The notes under the pieces were generated by a model, which worked only from the letters and a program-made list of their open reading frames with translations, was not told the origin of the DNA and did no database searches. Position numbers and translations under genes: made by a program. A stretch of DNA of 64,000 nt from Bartonella machadoae (GTDB lineage: Bacteria; Pseudomonadota; Alphaproteobacteria; Rhizobiales; Rhizobiaceae), in NCBI RefSeq assembly GCF_022559585.1, contig NZ_CP087114.1, forward strand, positions 1,558,501-1,622,500. The letters are read 5' to 3'. Positions 1-8,869 of this stretch are shown here, one piece after another; within the stretch, counting starts at the first letter, position 1; the number at the start of each line of letters is the position of its first letter.

Positions 1-8
1 TTTTCAGG

Positions 9-28
9 TGTCAAAATCTCTTTTGACA
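9..28. promoter_or_regulatory. Perfect 8-bp inverted repeat, possible operator
   Basis: TGTCAAAA and TTTTGACA are separated by TCTC. The arms are perfect and the element lies upstream of a truncated repeat-protein remnant. It could be a repressor operator, but nothing around it proves a role. Confidence 0.3.
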
Positions 29-139
29 AAACGCGCATTTCATGGTAAAAAATATGCATAAAAACAACAAATTATCACGTATTCCTACCTAATCCCACCT
101 CTTCCCACTTACTGCAAAACATACTGTCAAACTACAGCT

Positions 140-463
140 CTGGTTTTAAACTCAGGTCGGGTTTCTGAAAATGCTAGGGTCTATCATAACGCTATTATCG
201 CTGGTTATGTCTATGGCAATGCAATCGTTCTTGGTAAATCGATCATTTATGACCATGCCCATGTCTATGGTAATGCACAAATTTATGATCACGCCCGTGT
301 CGTCAATTATGTTCATATTTATGAAAATGCTCATAGTCACGGCATTGTTATGATTTTAGAAAAAACGCGCGATGATATTGAAACAAGGTCTTATATCGAA
401 TTGCTTTCCGATAATGAAATAAAAATCATCTGGCTGCGTAATAAAGCCTTTTTAAACATTTAG
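140..463 (+). pseudogene. Truncated beta-helix repeat protein, C-terminal part only
   Basis: The frame ending at the TAG at 461-463 encodes repeated short units such as VYHNA, VYGNA and IYDHA, the same kind of repeat as in the intact gene at 540. It then runs into a different C-terminal tail ending WLRNKAFLNI. The frame is open back to a stop at 59-61 but has no ATG until late in the tail and no ribosome binding site. I read it as a 5'-deleted copy of the downstream gene. A functional role is unlikely. Confidence 0.6.
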
Positions 464-489
464 AGCGCCGCGGGGGGGGCTCCCTTTTT
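463..489 (+). terminator. Possible terminator after the truncated copy
   Basis: GAGC and GCTC flank a run of eight G and are followed by CCTTTTT. The stem is short and G-rich, so this is a weak call. The G8 run is itself a potentially unstable homopolymer. Confidence 0.3.
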
Positions 490-539
490 CCAACATTTTC
501 CATGCAATTTTTTTCACAAGAGAGATTGTGAGGGGTCTT

Positions 540-1322
540 ATGATGTCCAAAAAATACAAACTAACTAATGAAACAAAACAACTGAAAGATAAAATTACAC
601 AAAAAATTACAACGCTTTATCGCATTCAGGCTTTAAAAAGCTTTTCTGATGTCAAGTCTGGTCAACTGGGCGGTTTTATTGAAAAGGAAGAAAATCTTTC
701 TCATAACGGTCTTTGCTGGGTTTATGATAATGCATTGGTTTATAAACATGCCCGTGTTTATGACAATGCAAAAATACGAGGCAATGCGCAAATTTGTGGT
801 CTTGTCTATGGCAATGCTCAGGTGCATGATAAGGTGTTTATTTCTCAATATGCAAAAATTTATGACAATGCATTTGTTTATGATAGTGCGCATGTGGCTG
901 GCTATGTTTATGGCAAGGCTCGTGTCTATGGCAATAGTCGCGTTTCAATTGAAGCCCATGTTTATGGCAATGCGCATCTTTTTCATAATAGTTATCTTTT
1001 TGAATATGCAAGGCTTTATGGCAACGCTAGAGTGTTAGGCTCTGCTTGTCTTTTTAGCACTGCGCATGTTTATGGCTATGCTGTTGTTAATAGCCGTGCA
1101 AAAATTTATGGCAAGGTTTATGATTATGCAAAAGTGAGTGGCTGTGCACAAATTTATGGCTCTGTTTATGGTAAAGCTCAGGTTTCCCATACGATCAAAG
1201 TCTTTGGTCGTGCTTGTGGGCGTGCAAAACTTAATCGAAAAAGTGAGATAAGAGAGGTTCCCAAAAATAAGGAGGTTAATAAGAGCGATATTCTTATAGA
1301 GATTGTTGATACTGAAGAATAA
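540..1322 (+). CDS. Beta-helix (hexapeptide-like) repeat protein
   Basis: The protein has 260 residues from the ATG at 540. A GTG at 528 would add four residues, but GAGGGG at 531-536 sits just before the tandem ATGs at 540 and 543, so one of these is preferred. Residues about 1-50 form a charged N-terminus (SKKYKLTNE). Residues about 60-225 are a long run of 5-7 residue units of the form V/I-Y-G/D-N/K-A (VYDNA, VYGNA, IYGS), the pattern of left-handed beta-helix hexapeptide proteins. There is no signal peptide or transferase domain. The family is often prophage-associated, and here it is flanked by broken copies of itself. The function is unknown. The N-terminus suggests cytoplasmic origin; a surface role cannot be excluded. 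Confidence 0.75.
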   Translation: MMSKKYKLTNETKQLKDKITQKITTLYRIQALKSFSDVKSGQLGGFIEKEENLSHNGLCWVYDNALVYKHARVYDNAKIRGNAQICGLVYGNAQVHDKVFISQYAKIYDNAFVYDSAHVAGYVYGKARVYGNSRVSIEAHVYGNAHLFHNSYLFEYARLYGNARVLGSACLFSTAHVYGYAVVNSRAKIYGKVYDYAKVSGCAQIYGSVYGKAQVSHTIKVFGRACGRAKLNRKSEIREVPKNKEVNKSDILIEIVDTEE

Positions 1323-1421
1323 TAACAAATGCGGGGGGCGTTGGTTTCATGCCATTTCAAAAGACAAGAGAGCAAAAAAGAAAGCCGTGCCATTTTTACG
1401 TGACGCGGCTTGTAAATAAAA

Positions 1422-1457
1422 ATGTAACTAAAAAATACAAATTAACAAATGAGTAAA
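1422..1457 (+). pseudogene. N-terminal remnant of a third repeat-protein copy
   Basis: About 36 bases closely match the first codons of the gene at 540 (AAAAAATACAAA, then TTAACAAATGA) but carry stops and no repeat region. A 7-bp inverted repeat at 1383-1410, followed on the minus strand by a T-rich run, lies just upstream. Confidence 0.4.
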
Positions 1458-2229
1458 TGCATATATACAAAACGTATTAATATTGCAAGCTCTCTAGTCT
1501 CTTTATAAAAACTTATCCAAAATAATATAAAGGAATGATTATGAAAGCGTTCTTTTAGATCATCACATTTGAATGAGAAAACATGTTAACTCTCTTAATG
1601 GTTATAAAACCTCTTTTAAAACATATTAAAATACTAAGCTCATTTTTGAGTTGAGTAAATTTCAAAGAAATTACATTCTAAAATCAAAACGCTTTGTAAG
1701 TTATATCAAGTCAATCAAAAGCAAGCGCTGGTTTTTAAAGCAATCTCTCATAAAACAAAAAACAGCTATAGAGCTCTTTTTTAAACATCTGCGTTTAATG
1801 ATGTTATCTCTCAACTTCTCTTTGCTTATGAAAAAAGGTACCCTCATTTTTGAGGAGTCCTTAATCATTCAATCCAAATTGCGTTTATTACTTTAAACAT
1901 ATTATCAAAACAGCTTTTGATTCGTGTTTTGCGTTCTATCATATAAAGCATATTGTTTTAACAATGCGATTTTTTATGATAAAGACGTTTTGTTACAATT
2001 TATGAGATATTATGAATGATAGCTGCTTTGCATTTCATTTGAATACTCTCATATATTATAACATTGGCATCATGATTTGCTTTTTATGGTCTGTTTATAG
2101 ATGGCTATTGTTAAAAAAATGGTCAATTGAATCATACATAAAAGTGTGGATTCTCAAGTGGATTCAAATAAAATAAATACACTTAATATATTGATTTTAT
2201 TGTATTTTCCTTCATGATTCGCCTTTGAA
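1458..2229. other. Gene-poor A+T-rich stretch
   Basis: I see no credible gene. A TTG-started 81-codon frame at 1651-1896 has no ribosome binding site and low-complexity composition. Confidence 0.5.
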
Positions 2230-2311
2230 GGTACAAGTGGTTCCATCACACTATTTACCAGCCCCCAATGTTGCAACAGCTCTTGGTATTCAGACGATTC
2301 ATAAGAGACAT
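2230..2311 (-). pseudogene. P4-type integrase N-terminal remnant, copy a
   Basis: The minus strand from the ATG at 2311 reads MSLMNRLNTKSCCNIGG and then stops. This is the start of the Arm DNA-binding domain (DUF4102) of P4-type tyrosine recombinases (pattern MPL-NRLNAKSC). Upstream, about 2312-2485, lies the block shared with the copies at 5.9, 14.3, 26.7 and 50.4 kb, here strongly diverged. It is non-functional. Confidence 0.55.
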
Positions 2312-2706
2312 TTTTACTCCTTTCTTCTCTATTTTTTATCCACACGATAATCCCAATTGTGATGCACAAAGGAATGGTTTGATTTATCATAAACAAAATT
2401 GAAATGAGAGAACGTAGAGTATTCAGGGTTCTAATGCAATAGGAATAACGATAGATTATCCTTATAAATCAAAACGTTGTCATAATGAGACAATACCTAT
2501 TATTTCTTCTCAAAGAGATCATATTTCCATGCCATGATTCAATTTTCTATGCGCGTTAAACCAATCAATATATCAGCTCAAACGCACACAGCTAAAAAGA
2601 TCACTAATCATTCTCCTTGCAACCTTATAGCGCAGCCATATCAAGAAAGATAACAGCTAAAACAACAATCATCTTCAAAAACAAAGAAAAAACACAATAA
2701 TCCCCC

Positions 2707-2840
2707 CAAAAAAAAAGAATCTGGGCATTGGGGACCCAGATTCTCTTCCCTTAAAACGAAGGGCTTGTAGAGCTTAGGAAATAGCGGGGACCTAAAACTC
2801 TACAACCGATACAACAACATAGATTGTTCTGTATTCGATA
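2707..2840 (-). ncRNA. Candidate small RNA with two UCCCC loops
   Basis: On the minus strand TTGACA (2869-2874) lies 17 bases from TAGTAT (2846-2851), a near-ideal sigma-70 promoter predicting a start near 2840. The transcript would fold into two hairpins. The first pairs TTGTAGAG and TTAGG arms (2765-2778 with 2791-2805), with a TCCCC-containing loop at 2779-2790. The second pairs AGAATCTGGG with CCCAGATTCT (2716-2725 with 2735-2744), also with a TCCCC loop, and runs into nine T (2708-2716), a textbook Rho-independent terminator. No ORF is present. C-rich loops complementary to Shine-Dalgarno sequences are typical of alphaproteobacterial trans-acting sRNAs; the family is unassigned. Confidence 0.75.
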
Positions 2841-2987
2841 TCTTGATACTATACCTAAAGTTGCAATATGTCAACATAGATTCTACCATAGGTTTTAAAA
2901 TAATGAATTTTTTTCGCTTCTCTCACCAAAATCAAGCAAACATTTAATATCTCGTAATTTAGAAAAAAGAGTATTAAGAATTTTTGT

Positions 2988-3803
2988 ATGCATTTAAATA
3001 TTACACCAATCTACCAAACTGATGACACACGTCTGTACGATTATCGTAACATTCGTGAAAGAGATCTTGTAGGACGACAACATAAATTTATTGCTGAAGG
3101 CAAAGTGATATTATCGGCATTGCTCCATTCGAAAGAATTTTTTGCTCTTTCATTGCTTATGGTGACGGAACGTCTTCCTGGACTGATGCCCCTTTTAGAG
3201 GAGACACAGCCAACATGTCCCATTTATTGTGTTCCGCAAAAAGTCATGGACAATATTGTCGGTTTCCATGTCCATCGCGGTATACTCGGTATCGGTAAAC
3301 GCAAAACACTACCATCACTACAACAGTTTTTACAAGATTTACCAGAAGAAGCGTTGATTCTCGTTTTATGCGGTATTTCTAACCATGATAATATGGGAGC
3401 TATTTTTCGCAATGCTGCTGCCTTTGCCAGTAATGGCATCATTATTGACAAAACCTCATGCGATCCTCTTTACCGCAAATCCATCAGAGTGTCTGCTGGT
3501 GCTGCTCTAAAGGTCCCCTATACACAAGGTGCTGATATTCATAATATTTTAGAGACGCTCTATGATACAGATTTTCATACTTACGCACTCTCTCCCTCTG
3601 CTCAATGCTCTCTCAAGCAAGCAAAAACAGCAAAAAGGACAGCGCTTATTTTAGGAACAGAAGGTGATGGCTTACCAACTGATATACTACAAAGATCAAA
3701 AACCTTACGCATTCCCATGGCTCACGGCTTTGATAGTCTCAATGTTTCCACAGCAACAGGCATTGCGCTCGCCCATTTTAGCAATTGTAATAAACTTTGC
3801 TAA
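2988..3803 (+). CDS. TrmH/SpoU-family RNA 2'-O-methyltransferase
   Basis: The protein has 271 residues. It should transfer a methyl group from SAM to a ribose 2'-OH of tRNA or rRNA in the cytoplasm. The three SPOUT motifs are visible: N-x4-GAIFRNAAAF near residue 140 (motif 1, catalytic Arg), LGTEGDGL near 222 (motif 2), and DSLNVSTATGIAL near 250 (motif 3, the knotted SAM site). An N-terminal substrate-binding part starts near EGRK-like 'FIAEGKV'. The exact nucleotide target cannot be told from sequence. It is a single gene converging on mnmA with a 64-base gap. The ATG at 2988 has only a weak purine-rich stretch upstream. Confidence 0.88.
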   Translation: MHLNITPIYQTDDTRLYDYRNIRERDLVGRQHKFIAEGKVILSALLHSKEFFALSLLMVTERLPGLMPLLEETQPTCPIYCVPQKVMDNIVGFHVHRGILGIGKRKTLPSLQQFLQDLPEEALILVLCGISNHDNMGAIFRNAAAFASNGIIIDKTSCDPLYRKSIRVSAGAALKVPYTQGADIHNILETLYDTDFHTYALSPSAQCSLKQAKTAKRTALILGTEGDGLPTDILQRSKTLRIPMAHGFDSLNVSTATGIALAHFSNCNKLC

Positions 3804-3867
3804 AAGGAATAACATTTTAAGTTACAAAACAATCCCCATAAGCATATCCCCCATGCGCATATTATTG

Positions 3868-5097
3868 TCATTTATAAGAAGCTGTTGTTTTAAGTTCGGA
3901 AGAAACATCAGTGTTTGTTTCTAAATCACACAAAACGCGTTTCAACATCACTTCAGTATCAGCAGCACGTTGTGAATGCGTCACGAATCCTCCACCAAGA
4001 ATACGTGCTTCATTATCATTTCCATCGTAAAAAACGCAAGCCTGCCCTGGTGCCACAGCATTTTCACGTTCCAACAAATCAACAGAAAAAATACCCTCTT
4101 GATAATGCAAACGCGCCAGATGAGGCGGACGGGTTGAACGAACTTTTACAGCCATCTCAATACCATCAGGAGGAAAATGATCCAATGGCTCATCACCTAG
4201 CCAATTCACATCTCGCAAAAAGAGTTTACGTGTTTCCAACATTTCACGTGGTCCAACAATAACACGCGCATTTTCCACATCAAGATAAACCACATAAAGC
4301 GCTTCACCCGTTGCAACACCAATACCACGACGTTGACCAACAGTATAATTAACAATTCCTGAATGCTTTCCTAAAACCTGTCCATCTATATGCATAATAA
4401 CTCCAGGATTTGCTGCCTCTGGTCGCAATTTTGTAATAACATCGGAATATTTTCCTTGCGGAACAAAACAAATATCCTGACTGTCATGCTTATTTGCAAC
4501 AACAAAGCCCATTTCTGCTGCTATTTCACGAACACGCGCTTTTGGAAGGTTTCCAAGTGGAAAGCGTAAATAATCAATCTGCTCTTGTGTCGTTGCGAAA
4601 AGAAAATAACTCTGATCACGATCATTATCGAGCGGACGAAAAAGTGCCCGATGTGCACCATGGGGACGAGAACGAATATAATGACCCGTCGCCAAAGCAT
4701 CCGCACCTAACTCACGTGCAGTTGCTAATAAATCTGCAAACTTAACAGTTTGATTGCATGCTACACATGGCACTGGAGTCTCTCCATGTGCATAACTTTC
4801 TGTAAAAGGATCAATCACCGCTTCGCGAAACCGCTTTTCATAATCAAGAACATAATAAGGAATCCCCAAAGTTTCTGCTACGCGCCGAGCATCTTCAATA
4901 TCTTGTCCAGCACAACACGACCCCACCCGATGTGTTGCAGCACCATGATCATAAAGCTGCAAAGTAATGCCAATGACATCATAGCCTTCCCTTTTTAAGA
5001 GACCGGCAACAACCGACGAATCAACGCCCCCCGACATTGCAACAACAATACGGGAATTCTCAGGTGGTCCTGGCAAATCAAGACTGTTCAAAAACAT
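3868..5097 (-). CDS. mnmA: tRNA-specific 2-thiouridylase MnmA
   Basis: The protein has 409 residues. It adenylates and thiolates U34 of tRNA-Lys, tRNA-Glu and tRNA-Gln, giving s2U34 together with the sulfur relay. The PP-loop SGGVDSS is at residues 22-28, and the acceptor Cys lies in [10 protein letters not shown] near 115. GHYIR and [10 protein letters not shown], with the second catalytic Cys, follow, and the C-terminal beta-barrel includes [16 protein letters not shown]. The roughly 20-residue N-terminal extension before the PP-loop and the length agree with Rhizobiales MnmA proteins. It is convergent with the TrmH-family gene. No frame damage is seen. Confidence 0.95.
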   Translation of the reverse strand: MFLNSLDLPGPPENSRIVVAMSGGVDSSVVAGLLKREGYDVIGITLQLYDHGAATHRVGSCCAGQDIEDARRVAETLGIPYYVLDYEKRFREAVIDPFTESYAHGETPVPCVACNQTVKFADLLATARELGADALATGHYIRSRPHGAHRALFRPLDNDRDQSYFLFATTQEQIDYLRFPLGNLPKARVREIAAEMGFVVANKHDSQDICFVPQGKYSDVITKLRPEAANPGVIMHIDGQVLGKHSGIVNYTVGQRRGIGVATGEALYVVYLDVENARVIVGPREMLETRKLFLRDVNWLGDEPLDHFPPDGIEMAVKVRSTRPPHLARLHYQEGIFSVDLLERENAVAPGQACVFYDGNDNEARILGGGFVTHSQRAADTEVMLKRVLCDLETNTDVSSELKTTASYK

Positions 5098-5449
5098 GTA
5101 CTCATTCTCTATTAATAGTTATCGATTGATTAATGACGTTATGCGCGCTATTCATTACTTCACTTCTTTATATTGTTTTTTTATACTTTCCACAACCAAT
5201 AGCATGACTTTCTTTATAGCAGCTGCAAACAAAAAAGAGTGATGGAAATAAGGCACAACGCAAATTCTTTTTACTCTTAAAAAAACGCTGATAAAAAAGA
5301 CTCTAAGAAGCGCTTCTACATATTTCACTTTGCACCTTACTTTTTACATAGCAGCTTACTTTATTAATTTTTTCTTTCAACGTGTTTAGCTTTTTTTTAA
5401 ATTTCATGCTTTAAAAAAGAATCAAGTCCTTGACTAGATAGAGGATACA
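5098..5449. other. Intergenic region with divergent mnmA and sciP promoters
   Basis: A+T-rich with no ORF. A GAATC site (GANTC, the CcrM methylation sequence of alphaproteobacteria) is at 5419-5423, 27 bases before sciP. Confidence 0.4.
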
Positions 5450-5725
5450 ATGACCAATTTGATAAAAACACAAATGAAATACGTTATTGGACCCGATGGA
5501 AGTCCACTTACAATCGCCGATCTACCACCAAAAACAACACGGCGCTGGGTAATCCGTCGCAAAGCGGAAGTTGTTGCGGCTGTGAGAGGTGGATTGTTAA
5601 GTCTTGATGAGGCGTGTCAACGCTACACTTTGACCGTAGAAGAATTTCTTTCATGGCAAAGTTTAATCGATGAACACGGTCTCGCTGGATTACGAACAAC
5701 CAGAATCCAACATTACAGGCATTAA
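5450..5725 (+). CDS. sciP: CtrA inhibitor SciP (DUF1153)
   Basis: The protein has 91 residues. SciP is a small helix-turn-helix protein that binds CtrA and blocks recruitment of RNA polymerase at CtrA promoters. The DUF1153 signature is clear: GPDGSPLTIADLPP, then TRRWVIRRKAEVVAAVRGGL, then LSLDEACQRYTLTVEEFLSW, which forms the HTH. Family length is about 90, so the gene is complete. GAGGATACA precedes the ATG. Downstream come a fliJ-like gene on the other strand and ctrA, the usual Rhizobiales neighbourhood. It is followed by a long perfect inverted repeat at 5761-5801. Confidence 0.93.
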   Translation: MTNLIKTQMKYVIGPDGSPLTIADLPPKTTRRWVIRRKAEVVAAVRGGLLSLDEACQRYTLTVEEFLSWQSLIDEHGLAGLRTTRIQHYRH

Positions 5726-5760
5726 TGGCTCTTAGTAATGATTTGGGAACAACAGCCCTC

Positions 5761-5801
5761 CGCAAAACAGCCAAACTTTTATCAAGTTTGGCTGTTTTGC
5801 G
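5761..5801 (+). terminator. 18-bp perfect inverted repeat downstream of sciP
   Basis: CGCAAAACAGCCAAACTT (5761-5778) and its exact complement (5784-5801) flank the loop TTATC. The outer arms are A4/T4, so it can act as a terminator in both directions. It separates sciP from an opposing integrase remnant. Confidence 0.75.
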
Positions 5802-5814
5802 TGTTTCAAAGCCT

Positions 5815-5927
5815 CTAACACCACCATCTTTACGCTTATGAAGGGACAAGTCAGCTCCATCACACTCTTTGTCAACCCCCAATATCGCAACGCCCCTCAG
5901 TCTTGAGACTGATTCATTAAGAGGCAT
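5815..5927 (-). pseudogene. P4-type integrase N-terminal remnant, copy b
   Basis: The minus strand from the ATG at 5927 reads MPLNESVSRLRGVAILG and, after shifts, CDGADLSLHKRKDGG. This matches the integrase N-terminus pattern (MPL-NRLNAK, then DGANLYLHVRKGG). Upstream (5930-6105) lies the shared block, including TTATGACGTGCATAAATGAT and a divergent mini-ORF beginning MKESYNI on the plus strand. It is decayed. Confidence 0.6.
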
Positions 5928-6144
5928 TTTTACTTCTTTTTTTTAAAGTTTTTACCCACATGAATCCCGCTTATGACGTGCATAAATGATTATGATTGAT
6001 TCAAAATAAAAGGACTTAAGATGAAAGAATCGTATAATATTTGGGGATCTTATTCAACATGCAAAAGATGAGTTATCATTATAAATCAATGCATTGCTAG
6101 CACACGACTTTCTCAAAGGCTTTCTTTTCAAACTATAGCCTTTA

Positions 6145-6531
6145 TCATCCAGTCATTGAGTTAGAATGAATGAAAAGCCCCTCATCATCTACCGCAATCT
6201 TCTTTTCTCGTTCCTCAAGAAGCTGTGCGTGTTGTAACTCCGTATTAACTTCATGGAGAGTCATTTCAGCATTTGTTTTTTGAGTCTGCAAATCACGAAT
6301 CGAATTTATAAGATTATCACGCCTTTGCCGCGCTACACGAGCAAAGGCAGAATAAGCAAAATGGTGAACGTCATTGTTTCCAGATTTGCGTTCTTCGTTA
6401 ATAATTTGTGCTTCCAGTTCTAATACCATTCGCTCAAATTCTGCGATCATCATATCAAGCTGTGCAATTTCACGACGTTTTTCACGTGCCTGAAACATCC
6501 TCAACTGCACCATACTTTTCCGTGGCTTCAT
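6145..6531 (-). CDS. fliJ: FliJ-like coiled-coil protein
   Basis: The protein has 128 residues from the ATG at 6531, chosen because GGAG lies about 10 bases upstream; an upstream start at 6561 would add ten residues without a site. The product is almost all charged helix (REKRREIAQLDMMIAEFERM, LEAQIINEER, RRDNLINSIRDLQTQ), with HFAYSAFARVARQRRDN in the middle, the pattern of the Rhizobiales flagellar export protein FliJ encoded beside ctrA. FliJ is a soluble component of the flagellar export ATPase. No other flagellar gene is in the window. If the organism lacks flagella, this is a retained orphan with an altered role. Confidence 0.7.
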   Translation of the reverse strand: MKPRKSMVQLRMFQAREKRREIAQLDMMIAEFERMVLELEAQIINEERKSGNNDVHHFAYSAFARVARQRRDNLINSIRDLQTQKTNAEMTLHEVNTELQHAQLLEEREKKIAVDDEGLFIHSNSMTG

Positions 6532-7099
6532 ACTTACTACTCCTCGATTACGCCAACTCAAAATTTACATTCATACTCTTAACAGATCTCCTCAGACTCT
6601 TTCCAACGAAAACAGCCCTTTAAACTTACAATTCTCTCACTCATCTTCTCTAAGCATCCTTGCCGCTAGCTTGTTTAAAAAGAGATATAACGCTTTCTTT
6701 ACTTTTCATCTAAACTATAGAACCATAGAATGAAGAGATTTAAAGCTCAGTAAATAAACACTGAAATTGTAAAAACTACTTTAAAAAAATCTCTGATAAG
6801 GTGTTTTTAAAAATTAAAGTAAGGAAGAGAAACAAGCTCTTTCTTTTTTGATTTTTTAAAAATATGTGATTTTTCTAAAATAATTTTATAATCTCTTTCA
6901 AAAATAAAAATATTTTGTTAACCACTATCATAGACAGTGGGGGACACAGTGGTGATTGTTACGCGTACCGCTGAAATATTCATAGACACTTTTGTTATAA
7001 GTGTTTGATTTCATGAATTGTTTTTATAACAGCTGTTTTACCAGCTGTTAAAACAAAAGTGCTCCTTGTGATTCGGAGGGGCAAAGTGAGGGATCTAAA
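6532..7099. other. ctrA upstream region
   Basis: No gene, 568 bases. It contains a GTTAACCA half-site like a CtrA box near 6917, the repeated ACAGTGG (6935-6960), an ACACTT/AAGTGT inverted repeat near 6985-7005, a perfect 9-bp inverted repeat at 7027-7050, and a GATTC (GANTC) site at 7070-7074. CtrA autoregulation and CcrM control are known in Caulobacter; here they are only suggested. Confidence 0.45.
7027..7050. promoter_or_regulatory. 9-bp perfect inverted repeat before ctrA
   Basis: TAACAGCTG and CAGCTGTTA are separated by TTTTAC and lie 50 bases before the ctrA start. It may be a dimer-binding operator or a hairpin in the ctrA leader. Confidence 0.45.
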
Positions 7100-7801
7100 A
7101 TGCGCGTATTATTAATTGAAGATGATAAAGCGATGACTCAAAGCATTGAGTTAATGTTAAAGTCGGCAAACTTTAATGTCTATATCACCGATCTCGGTGA
7201 AGAAGGCGTTGATTTAGGAAAGCTTTATGATTATGATATCATTTTGCTTGATTTAAATCTTCCTGATATGTCCGGATATGATGTTTTGCGGACCCTACGG
7301 TTAGCAAAGATAAAGACTCCTGTCCTCATTCTTTCTGGTATGACTGCCATTGAAGATAAGGTCCGTGGTTTTGGCTTTGGTGCAGATGATTATATGACGA
7401 AGCCATTCCATAAGGATGAACTCATTGCACGTATCCATGCAGTTGTTCGTCGCTCTAAGGGACATGCACAATCCGTTATCGTTACAGGTGATCTCACCGT
7501 CAACCTTGACGCAAAAACCGTCGAAGTTGCTGGGCATCCCGTTCATTTAACTGGTAAAGAATATCAGATGCTAGAGCTTCTCTCTCTACGTAAAGGCACG
7601 ACGCTTACTAAGGAAATGTTTCTTAATCATCTCTATGGTGGAATGGATGAACCAGAACTTAAAATTATCGACGTGTTTATCTGTAAACTCCGCAAGAAAT
7701 TAGAAGCAATCTCTTCTCATGTAAACTACATTGATACAGTTTGGGGACGTGGTTACGTTTTACGTGATCCAGTTGAAGAAAACGTACGTAAAACCGCTTA
7801 A
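7100..7801 (+). CDS. ctrA: Cell-cycle response regulator CtrA
   Basis: The protein has 233 residues. CtrA is the OmpR-type master transcription factor that couples replication, division and envelope gene expression in alphaproteobacteria. The receiver domain covers 1-120, with the acidic pair EDD at 7-9, phospho-acceptor Asp51 in [13 protein letters not shown], Ser/Thr in LILSG and Lys in MTKPFH. The winged-helix domain covers about 125-225, including [17 protein letters not shown] and the recognition helix [14 protein letters not shown], ending [10 protein letters not shown]. The length is typical. GGAGGGGCAAAG precedes the start. It is phosphorylated through ChpT, encoded next on the opposite strand, and inhibited by SciP, encoded upstream. 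Confidence 0.97.
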   Translation: MRVLLIEDDKAMTQSIELMLKSANFNVYITDLGEEGVDLGKLYDYDIILLDLNLPDMSGYDVLRTLRLAKIKTPVLILSGMTAIEDKVRGFGFGADDYMTKPFHKDELIARIHAVVRRSKGHAQSVIVTGDLTVNLDAKTVEVAGHPVHLTGKEYQMLELLSLRKGTTLTKEMFLNHLYGGMDEPELKIIDVFICKLRKKLEAISSHVNYIDTVWGRGYVLRDPVEENVRKTA

Positions 7802-7821
7802 GCAGTAAAAATGCACATTGT

Positions 7822-7854
7822 AAAATCTCGGAGTATAGCGGGCCGAGATTTTTT
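7822..7854 (+). terminator. ctrA terminator
   Basis: AAAATCTCGG pairs with CCGAGATTTT around an 11-base loop and ends in six T. It lies 21 bases after the ctrA stop. Confidence 0.85.
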
Positions 7855-8018
7855 CTCTGTTGCAATGAAAGATTTGCATATGAAGAATCTTTTATATACG
7901 AAAACGCTTAAAGCGCAAAAAGGTCAACATTCCCCTTTACGGGTATAGTCCGATTGCTTATGAATACAATCTAAACCCTCTTTTTTGACATAACTTAAAC
8001 GCTTCTGTCTTATTTTAT

Positions 8019-8657
8019 TCAAAGCTTTTTTACAGTTTCCAAAACAATACAATTTTCAGTTTCATCAATATTGATTTGCATATCTGTCATCTCAGCAAGC
8101 AACATAGTATAATAAAATTGGATAGCATGAGCATCGAGATCTTTTTCTTGCATTTCTCTCTTATATAATGCCATAAAATGAGGAGGAATACGTAAAGATT
8201 TACCGGCAATTTTAAAGTGAAAAGAGCGTTTTTTTTCATCCTGTGAAATCATAACAATGATTTCTCCTCCACGAGAAGCTGTTGCGTTTGCAATTAACAC
8301 CAAATTAAGCAAAAGTTTAATTTCATTTTTTGGTAAAAGCAGAGAAGAAGCTTGCCAATTTAAAATTGCTTTTTCTTCCTTCATATATTGTTGTGCAACC
8401 TGCTCAGCAAAACGTGTCTCTATTTGTTCCCCATTTGCTCCGGCAAAACCAAAAGCCAATCGCGCGAATTGTAGACGTGCAGAAGCACTAGCAACAGACC
8501 AACGCACCAATTGCAAAGCATCTTCTTCAGCCCCCCCTTCATCATAAAGTTCCATCGCATTTTGAATAGCACCAACAGGTGAAATCAAATCATGGCAAAT
8601 ACGGCTACAAAGCAAAGCAGCAAGATCGGTAGGCTCCAAAGAAACAGCTAATGTCAT
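8019..8657 (-). CDS. chpT: Histidine phosphotransferase ChpT
   Basis: The protein has 212 residues. ChpT passes phosphate from the kinase CckA to CtrA and CpdR. The dimerization/phosphotransfer helix holds His22 in SRICHDLISPVGAIQNA, the ChpT/DUF2328 signature, followed by a degenerate ATPase-like domain (LLLNLVLIANATASRGG near 125). The length is normal for the family. It is convergent with ctrA, with a terminator between them; in this group the two are commonly encoded close together. GGAG lies 13 bases before the ATG. Confidence 0.92.
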   Translation of the reverse strand: MTLAVSLEPTDLAALLCSRICHDLISPVGAIQNAMELYDEGGAEEDALQLVRWSVASASARLQFARLAFGFAGANGEQIETRFAEQVAQQYMKEEKAILNWQASSLLLPKNEIKLLLNLVLIANATASRGGEIIVMISQDEKKRSFHFKIAGKSLRIPPHFMALYKREMQEKDLDAHAIQFYYTMLLAEMTDMQINIDETENCIVLETVKKL

Positions 8658-8869
8658 AATTTTGAGAACTCCAAGAATTAAAAAAACAGCTTCATTTTAA
8701 AGAAAAACTCTTAACATCCAATGCATGTATAGAATTTTAACAATCATGCTAAAGAATTTTTTAAAAAAAATTCAATAGTTTAAATAATCTTACATCTTAT
8801 TTTTATTTGAATAGAATGAAAATGCTAATATTATCTTTTTGTTTATAACTAATAAAAGGGAAAAATTTT

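Noticed and set aside
152..353. Overlapping 60-62 codon frames on both strands
   Set aside because: They are other-frame readings of the truncated repeat protein; the VYGNA-type repeat produces open shadows.
633..1393. Several frames antisense to or shifted within the repeat protein
   Set aside because: Composition follows the repeat; no start sites.
1651..1896. 81-codon frame with TTG start
   Set aside because: No ribosome binding site, low-complexity Lys/Leu composition, no family.
2740..2810. Considered a CRISPR or riboswitch for the hairpins
   Set aside because: No repeat-spacer pattern; the hairpins are on the opposite strand to the next gene and end in a terminator.
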